64,000 bases of DNA from Serinus canaria. Its lineage: Eukaryota > Chordata > Aves > Passeriformes > Fringillidae. The stretch is taken from positions 12,119,001 through 12,183,000 of the forward strand of contig NC_066333.1 in NCBI RefSeq assembly GCF_022539315.1. Reading direction: 5' to 3'. The position numbers and the translations under genes were made by a program. Shown in pieces: positions 13,766 to 25,634 of the stretch (the stretch's first letter is position 1; each line of letters opens with the position of its first letter). The notes beneath the pieces were generated by a model. That model was not told the DNA's origin. It saw nothing but the letters and a program-made list of their open reading frames with translations, and did not search any database.

Positions 13766-16700
13766 CAGGCAGATTTCAGAGTTTACTCTAACTGAAAAAG
13801 GGAGGAATGATTGTTTCTGACTGGTCATGGCTTCATTTTTTAATTGTGTACCCACAATGTGTTGTCATGCAAGAAAAATCTAACCCTTACAAAAACTCAT
13901 TTCAAAATGAGTAACTGCAACATTTTTTTCAGTCATTGTCTGAGAAGGCTGTTGCAGGACTGCTGGGACTTCCCTTCTGCCCAGAATGAGATTCTGGTAT
14001 AATTAATGGGACATTTGGACTCTGATAGCATTTGCTTCCATCCAGTGTCTCATGAAAACCCTCCTGATGCCTCTCAGATCTTCATGAAGGTATGTAAGCT
14101 TTACTCCCCCACTTTCTGCCTCCCAGGAGGAGAATGGCAACTGGAAAATTCCCCAGTTTCTTGGCAGAGAGGCTGAGGTGGTGTGGTTCTGCACAAAGCA
14201 GGTCTGGCCATGGGCTCTGGCAGCAGTTTTATCTTCTTGCTGGGCTGGAAATCGTGACCTCAGCCATTGCAGCAGGTGTTCTCTGGAACATTCTGCAAGG
14301 AAATTGGTTTAAATAGCAATAGCATAATTTATCCATCTGAACTAGCAAAGTGTTAATCTGTCTCAGGGGTGAAACAAAAATTCTGTGAAACTTTCAGGGC
14401 TTTGCTTGCTTTTTCTGCACCCAGACAGGCTCTCAGAGCTGTGCCTTGTGCTTGTCCATCACTGCCTGGAGAATGCCCAGCACACAGAGGCCATTTCTGC
14501 TGATAACAGGAAAGTCAGTGTTTGGTCCTGCTGTCAACAGGTTTTAGCTTGGAGAGAAACCTCCACTAATCAGCTGCTTTGTGGCATTTTTACAGCAAGA
14601 TAAAAGACGCCTGGAATGATTTGTTGGTCACCAAGCAAATGTTTTTACTGGTGAAATGTTCCAGAGGCTGTTTAGAGTCTTGATTGACAAACGTGCCAAA
14701 ACTTTGCAACCCTCCCCATGCCCTCCCCTCCTCAGATTCAGGGCTGAGATGGGAGATGGAGCCACCTCGTGCAATTGCTGCAGGGGTAACCCGGGACTGA
14801 AGTGTGGGGAGAAGCTCATTTGTTATGCAAATATCTGCCTGAGCCTGGCGTAGACAGTGGAAAGCTCGAATTATTTTAAGCAGAGGACCAAAGCTCTCTC
14901 CATCCCCCTATCATCTTGGATCCTTGAAAAAACAAAACAAAACAGAAACCTCTGTGTGAACCATCTGACAATGATCAGCACTTGGCCTTTCTGGCAGGAG
15001 CTGGGTGTGCACAGGCGCATGGAAATAGAACAATTAAGGGGAAAAAACGGTATTGGATGCAGCCAGGCTTTGTGTTGTCTTGATGACAGCACGAAGTGAT
15101 CATCCTCCAGCCTTATCTCTGGAGCCTGCCAGGGACAGCAGAGCTGCAGGGCTGGGGGGCTCTCCCTGGGTGACACCAGAGGAGCTTCCTTGCTGCCTGC
15201 TTGTTGAGGGCTGCGGCTCAGCCTGGGCTCTCTGGGCAAGGAGGGCAGCAAGGGTGGCTGTATTGGATGCATGAAGCCCTTTCAGGCCCAAAATTCGTGG
15301 AGGGAGGCTGGCCCATGTAGGGGATGCACCCGTGCATGGCAGTGACCTTCCTGTGCTGGTGACTGGCCACCCCCCCGGCAGGTTTGCATGAGCAGATGTG
15401 CATTTCACGCTGCTAAGAAAATCCTGTCAGTATTTACATAGCATCCAGGGGCACCAAGGGGACAAAGCTGAGCCTTTCCCAGTGATGCCATGCTGCCATT
15501 TCCATGGGGAGAGCCAAACCTGTGCCACATGCTCCTGAAGTGTGGGCAGTGTAAGGCAGTGGTGCAGCCTGGACTCTGCCCACAGGCAGCTGTGGTAAAA
15601 CCCTGTTTTCCAGGCAGGTTACATCTCTCAGAGTGGTTTTCCTCTGAGCTGAGCTCTCCCTGGCCTCAGCATCCTTATGACCCTGAGAAGGCCTAGGGGG
15701 CTGGGTAAAGCTGGGGATGAATCAGCTTTTCAAAAGGGGCTTCAGACCAGCCCTTGATCTGCACCAGAAAGATTCCAACTGGTTCTACAGCCCTATGGTC
15801 AAATGGGGGGAGAGCCTTTCTGCCTCACTGAGTGCTGGCACAGTCTGGGCCCTGCTGGGGGAGCCCCCCTTTTTCCATGCAGTAGGTATCACACAGGGTC
15901 ACTTCCAATGATTCCTGTGGGGTTTCCTCACAGCCCTGCCCCAAACACATCAGGCTTTGAGCTGTGCTGCATTGCTGCTCCCCAGAGCACATGGGTCCCT
16001 GGGGCTTTGCTGGTGTCTCTGAGGGAGGGCAGCAAGGACGTGGGGCTGGGGAAAACCCTTAACAAGACTAAACAACCCCCCAAAAGCCCCATCCAGCCTG
16101 CAGAGTCAAACCCAAGCTGTGGTGGGCTCTGCTGGCTCCTCAGCACCCCAGGATCCTGTTGACACAGGTGACATCCCTGTGAGCCCAGGACTCACCTGAG
16201 TGTGTCCTGTGTGCCACAACAGCATGTGCTGTGGCTGGCTGAGACTGAGGGTGGCACTGAGCTGGGGAGGCTCATGAGCCCCTCCCAGGCACAGGGCAGA
16301 GGAAATGGAATGATTTTCTTTGGCATGGCCAGGAGATTCTGGCATGACTTTCCCAGTAACCCCAACATGTCTCTGCAGGCCACCTGCCCCCAGCCAGGTG
16401 TGAGCCAGGTGCAGTGGAAGGAGCTTTGGCTTGTGGTCCAGTAACACCTGGACTATTTCCCCTTTGTGTAAAATGCTTTGTTTCCTTAGAGCTATGTCTG
16501 TACTGCAAAGTCTCCACTGTCATTCTTCAACACTTAAAAGCAGTCGCTCTCATGGGCATTTTTGAAATTGTTTGAAAAATCTGTGTGGGCATTACAGTGT
16601 TTGTTTTCTCTGATGACTATTTTTAATCTTGTTTTTCATTTAAAAAAAATAAATTGAGATAGATATGAATTGAAACTGCGCCTTTAAGTATGACGTGATT

Positions 16701-18637
16701 TTGGCTGCCCAAAACTAAACACAGAATAAGGGAGAGCTGGGGCATGTGCCGAAAAGCTGAGAAAGGCTAAAGCTTTGAATGCCACTCTCTTGGCAGCACT
16801 GTGAGGGCAGAGCCCAGGAACCATGGCCAGGGCATGGTGCTGGCCAGCTGGCACCAGAGGGGTTAAAGAAGCAGGTTCCTCCTGCAAAGAAAGAGCTGGA
16901 ATTGGCCTTTCCAGGAGGAGATGCTGGTACCCCTCTCTTCCCCTTGGCACCCAGCCTGAGAGCCACCAGAGCACCTCTGAAGGACACAGGGCAGCACCAG
17001 GAGTGACAAAGGCAGCGAGGGGATGGTTCCCTTCCATGCCCCGCTGGTTTCCAGCTCTGGAGAGGAGCTGTGCAGGGACCTGCACCCTCCCCCAGCTCCC
17101 TGGCCCGTCCTGGGGCTCTCTGCTTTTGTTCCCGTGCTGGGGATTTGGCCAAGTGGTGTTTGCCCAGAGCCAAAGGCTGCGAGAGGCCAAGAGGGCACGG
17201 TGCTCCTGCAGCCAGCCAAGGATGGGACGGGGCCCTGCAGCAGGACCTGTGAGAGAGGGGCACCCCAAAAAGGCAGAGCCTGCCCTGCAGAGCTGGCAGT
17301 GCCATGTCACACTCAGAGCCATGTCATGCTCAGTGCCATGCTGCCTGGAGACCACGGTGCTCCAGGACAGGAGCAGCTCTGCATGTGCTGTTTGCATTTC
17401 AGGAACCCAGCCTTCCTGCAGGGATGGTCCCGGCTGAAGCCAGGCAGGGAGGACGGCAGCACGTGGGAAACGCAGTGGCGCAGACCCTGATGGATGTCAT
17501 GGTGAGCTATTTTCAGACTTTATCTCGCTAGCCTCTGACAAAAATGTGCTATGGAGCAGAGCTTATCATGTGCAGTTTGGCACATGGGGCCGGTGAGGGG
17601 ACAGTGGAGCTGGGGCAGGTGATGTTGCCAGCAGAGTGGCAGTGGTGGGTGCTGCTGGTGCAGATGTGAGTGTGTGCCACAGGGGATGGGCATGGACAGG
17701 GTCCAACCCAGCCAGCAAAAAACAGGTATCTGAGCCTAAATCCCAGCCTAGGTCTGAAGCAGGGGAGTGCCAGCTTTGCTGTGCTCCTGGCTTCCTGGTG
17801 TCACCCAGAGTATGAGGATGGAGCATGAAGTTGAGACCTTCCCTACCTCCAGTTTCTGCACTTTGGATCTTCCTAAACAGGGTTGATTGGTCAGGTGAAT
17901 GATGCTGCCTCCTGTAGTCCCATTTCCCCATGGCTGTGCTCAAGGCATGAAGAGCAGAGGAGATGAGCGTGCCAGGGTGTGAGCCCTGGGTTTGCCACCA
18001 CCACCAGCTCCTGCTGGCTCCCCCGGGGAGGGTGAGGGGTGCTGGGCTGGGCTGGGCACTGTAGACAAGCCCTGTGAGGTGAGGAGGTGCAGCTCTGCAA
18101 ACACAAAACGACAGCAGCACCCTGCACTGCTGGGACCCAGGGGCTCTGGGAGTTATCACCCTCAGCCTTTTGGCTGCTGGGGCTGGAGATTAGGGAGCTG
18201 CTCCTTATCAGCCCCCAGTCCTGCCCCTGTGAGGCTCCCCTTTCGGTCTTACTCACTGCAGAAATGAGTAAGCCTGTTGTAACCACCGTGCTGGGACCTG
18301 TGGGGCAGCAGGCTGTGCTGATGGGTTGGAGGTTTGTAAAACATCTCTGCACAGTGACCTGCAGCAGCCAGGACACACTGCAGACACCCACCAGAGCTGG
18401 GGCTGTGCTGGAGCTCAAGGCCCTGCACATCCAGGGCTCCCTGAGTCTGGTGAGGATGGGAAGAGCTAATTCTGTGTGTGTGCAAAGGAGGGAGGGGAAA
18501 TCCAAGGTCCTCACATGCCCAACATCTCCAGTGTCTCACTTGCACACAGACCCCCACACCTACCCCCAAAACCATTGCCTGTGCACAAAGCTCTGGGCCC
18601 AGCCTCTGAATTTGTCCCAACTCCTGTGTGTGTGTGT

Positions 18638-18721
18638 ATCCATCCATCCATCCATCCATCCATCCATCCATCCATCCATCCATCCATCCATCCATCCATC
18701 CATCCATCCATCCATCCATCC
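18638..18721 (+). repeat. ATCC tetranucleotide microsatellite, 21 copies, preceded by a TG run
   Basis: A perfect (ATCC)21 array directly follows a TG run at 18625-18637. It explains the Ile-His-Pro-Ser and Trp-Met-Asp-Gly open frames on the two strands. Confidence 0.98.
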
Positions 18722-21700
18722 AAGCAGGTCTCAGCTCCTGCCTCCTCCATTTCCAGCAGTTTATTCGACAGCTACAAGAAAATATTCCTGCACTCTCCAG
18801 CTCCACGAGGCACATGACCCGGCCAGTGCCAATGGAATAAACATTTGGATTTAATTTATTATCTCTCCTGCAGGCTCTGTCTCGGCTGGCGGCTGCAGAG
18901 GGGCTGGGGCTGCTCCCTGCCTGCGGGACAGGGCCGGGGCAGCCTGGCAGCCTTTACCCAACTCCATGGGATATTTTTATTTTTTTTCCATTCAAGCCTG
19001 TGCAGAATTCCTGGCAGGACTGGAGCTTTCGTCCAGATTGCAGATGCCCAAAATATCTGTATTCTGGGCTGAGCAGACTGAGGCTGAAGTGCCCGTGGTT
19101 GGCTGATTGAAGAGGACATAGGGGAACGCAGAAAGACAGACAGACAGAGGAAAAGTGCCTGAGCATGTATGGCAGCAGTGGGTAAAAGGATAAGGGATGC
19201 CCCTGGGGTCTGCCCCATCTCCAGGCATGGCTCATGGGATATTTTTACTTTTTTTCCCAGCCTGCTGATGCCTGAGCTCAGTCCAGGGCATGGTTTTGCC
19301 CCAGATTAGCTTGTGCTACCAGCCATTAAATTTGGTTGCATTGCTGTTATATTATGCTTCTCATTTTAAATTATCTTTTAAACTGTGCACACCTGGCATC
19401 TTCAGGGGCCAGGATTTGTGAAATAAAAGTTAAAATGCCAGTTGGAATAAGGCATTTATGTGTATTCTTTCCCACACACACATGAATGCACACAGCTACT
19501 GATAAAAACCACATGTTTGTTCATACATACATGTTTCTAATCAGATTTATTATGTATATAATAGAAATGTTTTTCTACATATAAAATTCATTGGAAACAG
19601 GAAACCAAATTAGTTTACCTTACTAAAGTGGCATGAAATAAAGAGCAGTGTACACTGCTGAAAAGAAGGTAGGATGTGGTTTTTGGAGGACTTTTCTTCC
19701 CCCCAGGGCTCGTTCTACCATGTTTATGTCTAAAACCTGCTAATTTTAAAGGCAGCTCACAGGAGACTAATGGCATGACTCATTTATTTCATTTCACTTT
19801 CATTTTGCAGAGCTCAGGGTTTGTTTAAGGTGCTCACATGTCAGCAGCTCGTGCAAACACACCAGGGGATGCTACAGGAGACCACGAGTGGCCGTGAGTA
19901 TCTGCACACACTGACCCCCCATTTATCCATGAACAGGAGTCACTCCAATGAGCTGAGTCTGATTTTAAAAGATCTTTTGACTGTTAAGCATGTAATAAGA
20001 TGCTCAGTGCTATTTTCAAACCAAGACATGTTCCTGGCTGATTTATCAAAGGCCACAGTCTCCACTTTTATGTGGGCAAATGCTTTTAAAAATTGGCTCC
20101 TGGGATTTCGGGTGCTCATTGATTCATCCCCTCACAAGCCTCCATCACTGACCTTTCCATTACCAACTTTCCCATCTCCAACTGCTTCATCATCCTCCTG
20201 AGCATGGGCACACAGCTAATAAATCTGAGTCTTTAATTGCCCTCCCACGCTGTGTGGCTTTATCTGAGCCATCATTCCTGTCTCTGTGCCTTGTTGCATC
20301 CCTCTGCTTCCAGATTTGTGCTGCTGGAGTCAGCAAGAGCATAAAACTGTTATTTAGGTTTGGGTTTAACACACTCACTCCATGGCTGCGTGGCCCCACA
20401 TGATGTGTCTGACATGGCTGAGTTGGCTCTGCCTGGGGTAGGTACAAACCCTCTGCTTTTATCTCATGCAAGGTCCCATTTTTGGATTCTTTATGCAGCT
20501 TAAAATACGCGAAAAATTTGTGTAGGGAAAAAACCCCACAAACCCACCATAAATTCCCTTGCTAAAGACATCAGTAGAGGCAGAGAGTTCTGCTGGCCCA
20601 GTGGTGCCAGGACCACTAGGGTGGAAAAACCTCAAGAACACCCATTGCCTCTGGTACCCAAGGGAGATTTATTTATTCCCCCCAGTTTATCTCCCTGTCA
20701 GGAAGTTTCCCACAGCCCTCCAGGAGTGGGTGCAGCAGTATCAGCAGGCACAGGTCTATCAGGCTGAGCAGAAGCTTTTCCAGGAACTCTCTAGTGCCAC
20801 ACGTGACTGTGCCCGGCCGAAGAGCGATACGTGACAGGCATTCACCGGCTTCCCGGCCGGTCAGTTGACTTTGTTATTCAAACTATTTTAGTGATGGTTT
20901 TTAATCCCAGGCTTAAGTTTTTCTTTTTCTATTTTTTTTTCTCCCTCTTCTTTTTTTACTCTCTGAACAAGGGAATCTCTATGCTGGCAGGATTCAGAGA
21001 GGCACAAAGGAGGGAAAATCAAGTTTCAGCCAGAAGAGAGAGAGGGGAATAAAAAAAAAGGATGCTGTTAGCATTCCCTGTATTTGAGGGGGTAAAACCA
21101 TTTTGCTGTCAGCTCTGTTTTAAAGGATAAGTGCTAACAGCAGTCCAGTTACTATGCAAATAAATCATGTGCTCAGCCTTACCATCTCAGTGCAAAGTTT
21201 TGGGGCTTGTTAGCCAGGGGAGCTGGGCCGTGGGGGCTGGCAGTGCCCCCGCTGTCCCCAGTGCTCCCATCCCATCCTGGGGATAGCCACTGGCTGGGGA
21301 TGCCACTGCAAAGCTCTGGACCTTGACAGGAGCCTGTAGGGGTGCCTAGACAAGGTGGCACAGTGTGGGGAGCACTGCAGAGTTGTTGGCTGGGTACCCC
21401 CTGCTCCTTTTCAAAAGCAGATTCAGGCAGCTGGCAGCAGAGCCCTTGGCTGTGCCTCTGTGACAGGGGACACCCCAGGGAGAGGGAGTGCCTGGAAAGG
21501 GCAGAAATCTCACCCAAGACATCCCCTTTCATGGCAGGCAGGTGGGGAAGGTCTGGCAGCAGGCACCCTGGGGTACAGGGCTGTCTCTCACTCACTGCTG
21601 CCACGTGGAAAGGGAGGTGATGCCAGGACATGATGCTAGACTGTGGCTGGGTTCATCCAGATGATGACCAGCACCCAGCACTGGTATTTATGATGACACT

Positions 21701-24125
21701 TCCCCATAAGAACAGAGGCGCTGCACATGCCCCAGCCCATACAAGCCAAACCTCCCCCTGACAGCCCCAGTGTGATGGTTTCCTATAAAAAAGATTTAAA
21801 TTTGTCATGCAAATGACTGGGCATGTGGGCACAGCTGCTGGGAGGTGGCCTGGGCTACGTCAGCTGCCAGCATGGCCACAGGGATGTGTCCAGGACAAGG
21901 TCTGGCCCCCCCAAAGCTGGTCCCACCCCTGGAACTTGCCAAGCAGATGGTGCTGCCAGGGCTGTGCTGCCAAAACCACCCTGGTCCCTGTGGCTCACTG
22001 AAGCTTTCAAAACCAGCATTGTGACCCCCCTCCTTGTCCCCTCCCTTGGCTTCTGGCTGGCTGCAGCAGAGCTGAGCTGCCCAGAATGAGCCTTCTTTGT
22101 GCTGGGACCACATAAGAAGGTGGAAGAGGATGCTCTATCAAGCAACGCACTAAAAAAAAAAAAAAATTATACTTTAAGCAATTTCAAAATTATTTGAGCA
22201 CTTGTGCCACCCTGATCAGTTGGGAAGGAACCAGGCAGCCACTGCCTCTCACCCATACCCCACTGCTCACACTCTGCAGTTTAGCTCTTGTCTTTCTAAC
22301 ACAGCAACCTTTGAGCTCTTCCCACTTTGCCAGCCTAGCACAGGGCAGGGAAGGGCCTGGGCTCCTTTCCGGAGGCTGCCAGCCCCACCTGGCAGCACAG
22401 CCCCGCTCCCACCGGGAAGGAGCACAGCAGAGCCCATGATTCTGCAGTTTCACAGCCGGGTTTTCGCAAGCAGGAAGGAGGCAGGTCGGGCTGCTCCTGC
22501 TGCTGTTTTGATGTGGCTGTTTCTCGAAATGAGCCCGGAGCAAAACTGAGCGGGATCCAGGAATGGCACTCGGCAGTGCCGGGCGCTGGGAGCGCCGCCT
22601 GCACCCTCACTTCCTGGCAGTTTGGCCACCTGTCAGGAAATCAGACAGCTAAATGGAAAATCATCACTCTTTTCACTTCGGAGCACACTGCACACATGGG
22701 TATTTTCAACAACAAATCCATGTTCAGCAGCCTTGCTGTCCCCATGGAGCGGGGAGATGTGTGTCCCCGGCAAAGACAAAAGTCCAGTTCAGCAGTGCCA
22801 GGCACCACTGCCTGGGGACAGGCACCTCAATGCTGCTCCCCAGCAGCTCCCAGCACCCCCATCCAAAATCCTGCCCTTCCTTCTCCTCAGGAGCACTCCT
22901 GACAGGGAGAAAGAAGAATTGCTGAATAATCTCCAGCCCCGATAGCACTTCAAAGGCAGGGCCCGGGCCAGGCTGCACTCCACCAGCGCCAGGCTGGATG
23001 CAGCACTCAGCTCTTACTCCTTTGGCAGCCCCACAGCGGTTCCAGAAAGTAATTACTTAAAAAGGAAATAAATGTCACCCACATGGTTGTAAGCAAAACC
23101 CCGGGCAGGATGAGCAGAGCCCCACCAGGATCTGCATTCTCACGCAACACAAGCAAGGCAGCAGCGAGTTGTTTCCATTCACCGAGATGGGCTCTTCACT
23201 CTGAGGGCTACTGGTGACATTAGACATGCTCACCGTGGGCATTTAAGCTCCCCAGGGCAGCCACAGTGCTGAACTGCCTCTGCTTTCATCCTACAGCATC
23301 CTCTTCCCCCAGGATGGCTTTAGGCATCACCACCTCACCAGCAGCAGATGTTGGTGCCAAAAACACGGCCCTTCCTGGCACCAGGCCTGCTGTGACCTTT
23401 ATGGAGATGAACCAGATAACTGGCATGATCAAACAGAGTCATTTTATTTACTTTTACAGAATAATTCTTGAAGTTTGTAATTGTCAAAACCTGAACACTG
23501 AACTTCTAAAGCAAGTTGGTTGGGGGAAGTCAAATGTAGCACCAGAGCAGCGAATGAGGCTCAAGGGTGAAAGTCTCTCTGCTGCTGGCACCTGCCTGGT
23601 TCTGCTGGATCTGAGACACCCCCAGCAAATCCCCTTAACCAGGACAGGGCTCTGGCAGACTACTCTCTTTCAGAGAAAATCCATTTTCGAAAAATAACCC
23701 CCAATTTATTTTAAGCAAATAACAGAAGGAAAGTGATGGCCCGAAAACTCTGGGATGAGATCCCATCTGCCCCTGCTGCCTCTGGAGCTGCAGCAGAACC
23801 AGGATGGTAGCACCTCCCACCCTCTGCTGCACACAGTGTGAGGAAGCAGTTGGCACCAGCCCACGGGGTTCTGTGAGCTCAGAAAACCCGAGGTGCCTTG
23901 GGACACGCAGAGCAAGGGCAGTGGGGGACATGCTGCAGGATGGTGGCAGCACCTGATGCCAGCCAGGATGGTAGCAGGGGCTCCTGTCAGTGTGCCCACC
24001 CTGGCACACTGGAGGGTGAAGCCCAGCATGGCCAGACCAGGTGGGCTGGGAAATACTCCCTAAGGCACTGCAGCCAAGCAAACATGGTACCATACAGCAT
24101 CGAATAATCTTAAAAGTTAAAATAG
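18722..24125. other. Intergenic sequence immediately downstream of RBM38
   Basis: No zinc-finger exon (CTCFL-like) or PCK1-like exon was recognised. AT-rich islands are at 19300-19640 and 20860-21170; POU octamers ATGCAAAT are at 21154-21161 and 21807-21814. Confidence 0.7.
22152..22166 (+). repeat. Poly-A tract (15)
   Basis: A homopolymer in intergenic DNA. No attached retroelement was recognised. Confidence 0.85.
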
Positions 24126-24131
24126 TTTATT
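24126..24131 (-). terminator. Poly(A) signal AATAAA, RBM38 (distal candidate)
   Basis: The minus strand reads AGCAATAAACTATT, 48 bases beyond the first candidate. Either hexamer could set the 3' end; transcript data would decide. Confidence 0.6.
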
Positions 24132-24173
24132 GCTGTCTTTGTAGAAATGCACTTACATCGCCTGTTCTCTTCC

Positions 24174-24179
24174 TTTATT
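24174..24179 (-). terminator. Poly(A) signal AATAAA, RBM38 (proximal candidate)
   Basis: The minus strand reads CCAAATAAAGGAAG about 1.15 kb after the RBM38 stop. It is a canonical hexamer in the correct orientation. Confidence 0.6.
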
Positions 24180-25109
24180 TGGCTGCTGGATTACAGGCAT
24201 AAAAAGGTTACATTTACCCATTTGTTCAGCGACGTAACACCTTTTTCTCTATTGCTCCACTCATGATATTCTCCTAAACCTTGCTGGCCAACAGCCCCAG
24301 ATCTCTTTTACATAAATACTGTAAATGTCTCCATAGGTTGCAGCATTGTAACAAAAGATCTACCAAAGTAGACAAAATGTTCAGTATTCTTGGTTGGTTT
24401 TTTGCATTTAAAAATATACCTAAATTTGAGATAATCTTAACAGAGTAACAATTACAATAAGAAAATAGTACAGTGCGTTGACTAAAGGAATATTCTGCTC
24501 TCCTTCAAGCCAATATTCCCTTTTGCATGTTGAAGTGATTCAGCAATTACTTAAGAACTTTTACCTACATACAATAATTTAGTAAAATGAGAATTAAACA
24601 AGGCAGATACTTACTACTATTCCTCTGTCTGCAATTCACAGCTCATGCGAATAAAATCGCAATAAATATTAAAAAATAGTTTTTCTTTTGCTTTTTTTTT
24701 TTCTGTAAGGCATCTCTGAGTATTACAAAGTTTTTGTACAACCAAAAAATAAGATTGCTTTTTTTCCACGTTCTCCAAGTACCTCTGCACCTCACCAGTA
24801 AATAAGAGGATTGTAGGCTGGATGAGGAAGGAAGGGGGCAGAAAGAAGACCACAGGTGATGGAAGCAGACTGCGATGTGTGCAAGAATCTGTCGTTTTCC
24901 TGTGAAACATTTCAGCCGCTTTTAGAACATCTTCAAGACAGTATCTGTCCAGATTGAAGGCAAAAAAAAAAGGGGGGGAAAAAAACTTACCAGAAGTCCA
25001 CTTTCATAAGCACAATCAGACTGCAAGGATTTGGGGGTTTGCCCTCAACACTATAAATAGCTTAGGCATCAATATGCACCTACATCAGGGGGATAAAGGG
25101 CTGGGGTGA

Positions 25110-25136
25110 TTTTTTTTTTTTTTTTTTTTTTTTTTT
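25110..25136 (-). repeat. 27-base homopolymer (poly-A in RBM38 mRNA sense)
   Basis: An uninterrupted run of 27 T on the plus strand lies about 200 nt downstream of the RBM38 stop. Confidence 0.9.
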
Positions 25137-25253
25137 GGGTGCGGGTCGGTTTTTTGTCTCTTTTATAATTATTTTTTCTTTTGTGGTTTTGCTGTCCTAG
25201 TGGTATCCTTGCAGGGTAAGAGATTGTCCAGGAAGGCCGGGCCGAGCGGGCCC

Positions 25254-25340
25254 TCACTGCATGAGGTCAGGCCGGGCCGGGCGGGCCCTCACTGCATGCG
25301 GTCGGACCCTCACTGCATGCGGGCAGGCCCTCACTGCATG
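25254..25340 (-). repeat. Tandem repeat spanning the RBM38 stop codon
   Basis: On the minus strand, the core GCATGCAGTGAGGG containing the TGA stop recurs. Matching TCACTGCATG segments on the plus strand start at 25331, 25310, 25289 and 25254, so the spacings are 21, 21 and 35 bp. The first three units are in the same reading frame. The fourth is offset and slightly diverged (CTCATGCAGTGAGGG). Confidence 0.9.
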
Positions 25341-25634
25341 CGGTCGGGCTGCAGCTGCTGCGGCTGGTACTGCACGAAGGCGGCGGCGGGCGCCGCGGGG
25401 GTGCCGGCGCTGAGGGGCGGCTGCACCGTGCCCGTGGTGTAGCCGTATCCCACGAAGCCGGCGGCGGGAGAGGCAGCGTAGGGGTACTGGTCGTAGGCAG
25501 CTGTGGTGTACTGGGAATAGGCTTGGCTGGCGGCCGTGTAGTCGATGTAGGGAGATGTGATGGACTGCACGGGGGTAGGGATCACCACGCTGGGCTGGAT
25601 GATGGCTTGGGGGTAAACATAGTGAGGCGTGAGT
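25331..25634 (-). CDS. RBM38: RBM38 coding exon 4 (C-terminal Y/A/Q-rich region and stop)
   Basis: The acceptor CTCCACAG precedes the exon, which reads [19 protein letters not shown] and on to ...QLQPDRMQ and TGA (25333-25331). The final codons and the stop form the first unit of a tandem repeat that continues into the 3'UTR. Confidence 0.96.

Larger units (their letters stand above)
4800..18620. other. Intergenic sequence, GC-moderate, no gene recognised
   Basis: Mostly single-copy, CpG-poor sequence with C/T- and G/A-biased stretches that open long meaningless frames. AT-rich islands at 8320-8700, 10240-10420 and 16550-16690 could be conserved noncoding elements, but that cannot be tested here. 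Confidence 0.7.
24126..25330 (-). other. RBM38: RBM38 3' untranslated region (predicted)
   Basis: This is AT-rich noncoding sequence downstream of the RBM38 stop. It runs to two candidate poly(A) signals about 1.15-1.2 kb away. It contains the stop-proximal GC-rich tandem repeat (to 25254), a 27-base homopolymer (poly-A in the transcript) and long A/U-rich stretches typical of an unstable, regulated mRNA. The exact 3' end is inferred. Confidence 0.7.

Noticed and set aside
16684..17490. Overlapping 150-240-codon frames on both strands
   Set aside because: Many mutually overlapping frames with no recognisable motif; CpG-poor, purine/pyrimidine-biased noncoding DNA explains them.
18087..18854. 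Open frames with Ile-His-Pro-Ser or Trp-Met-Asp-Gly repeats
   Set aside because: They are translations of the ATCC microsatellite; there is no splice context or recognisable domain.
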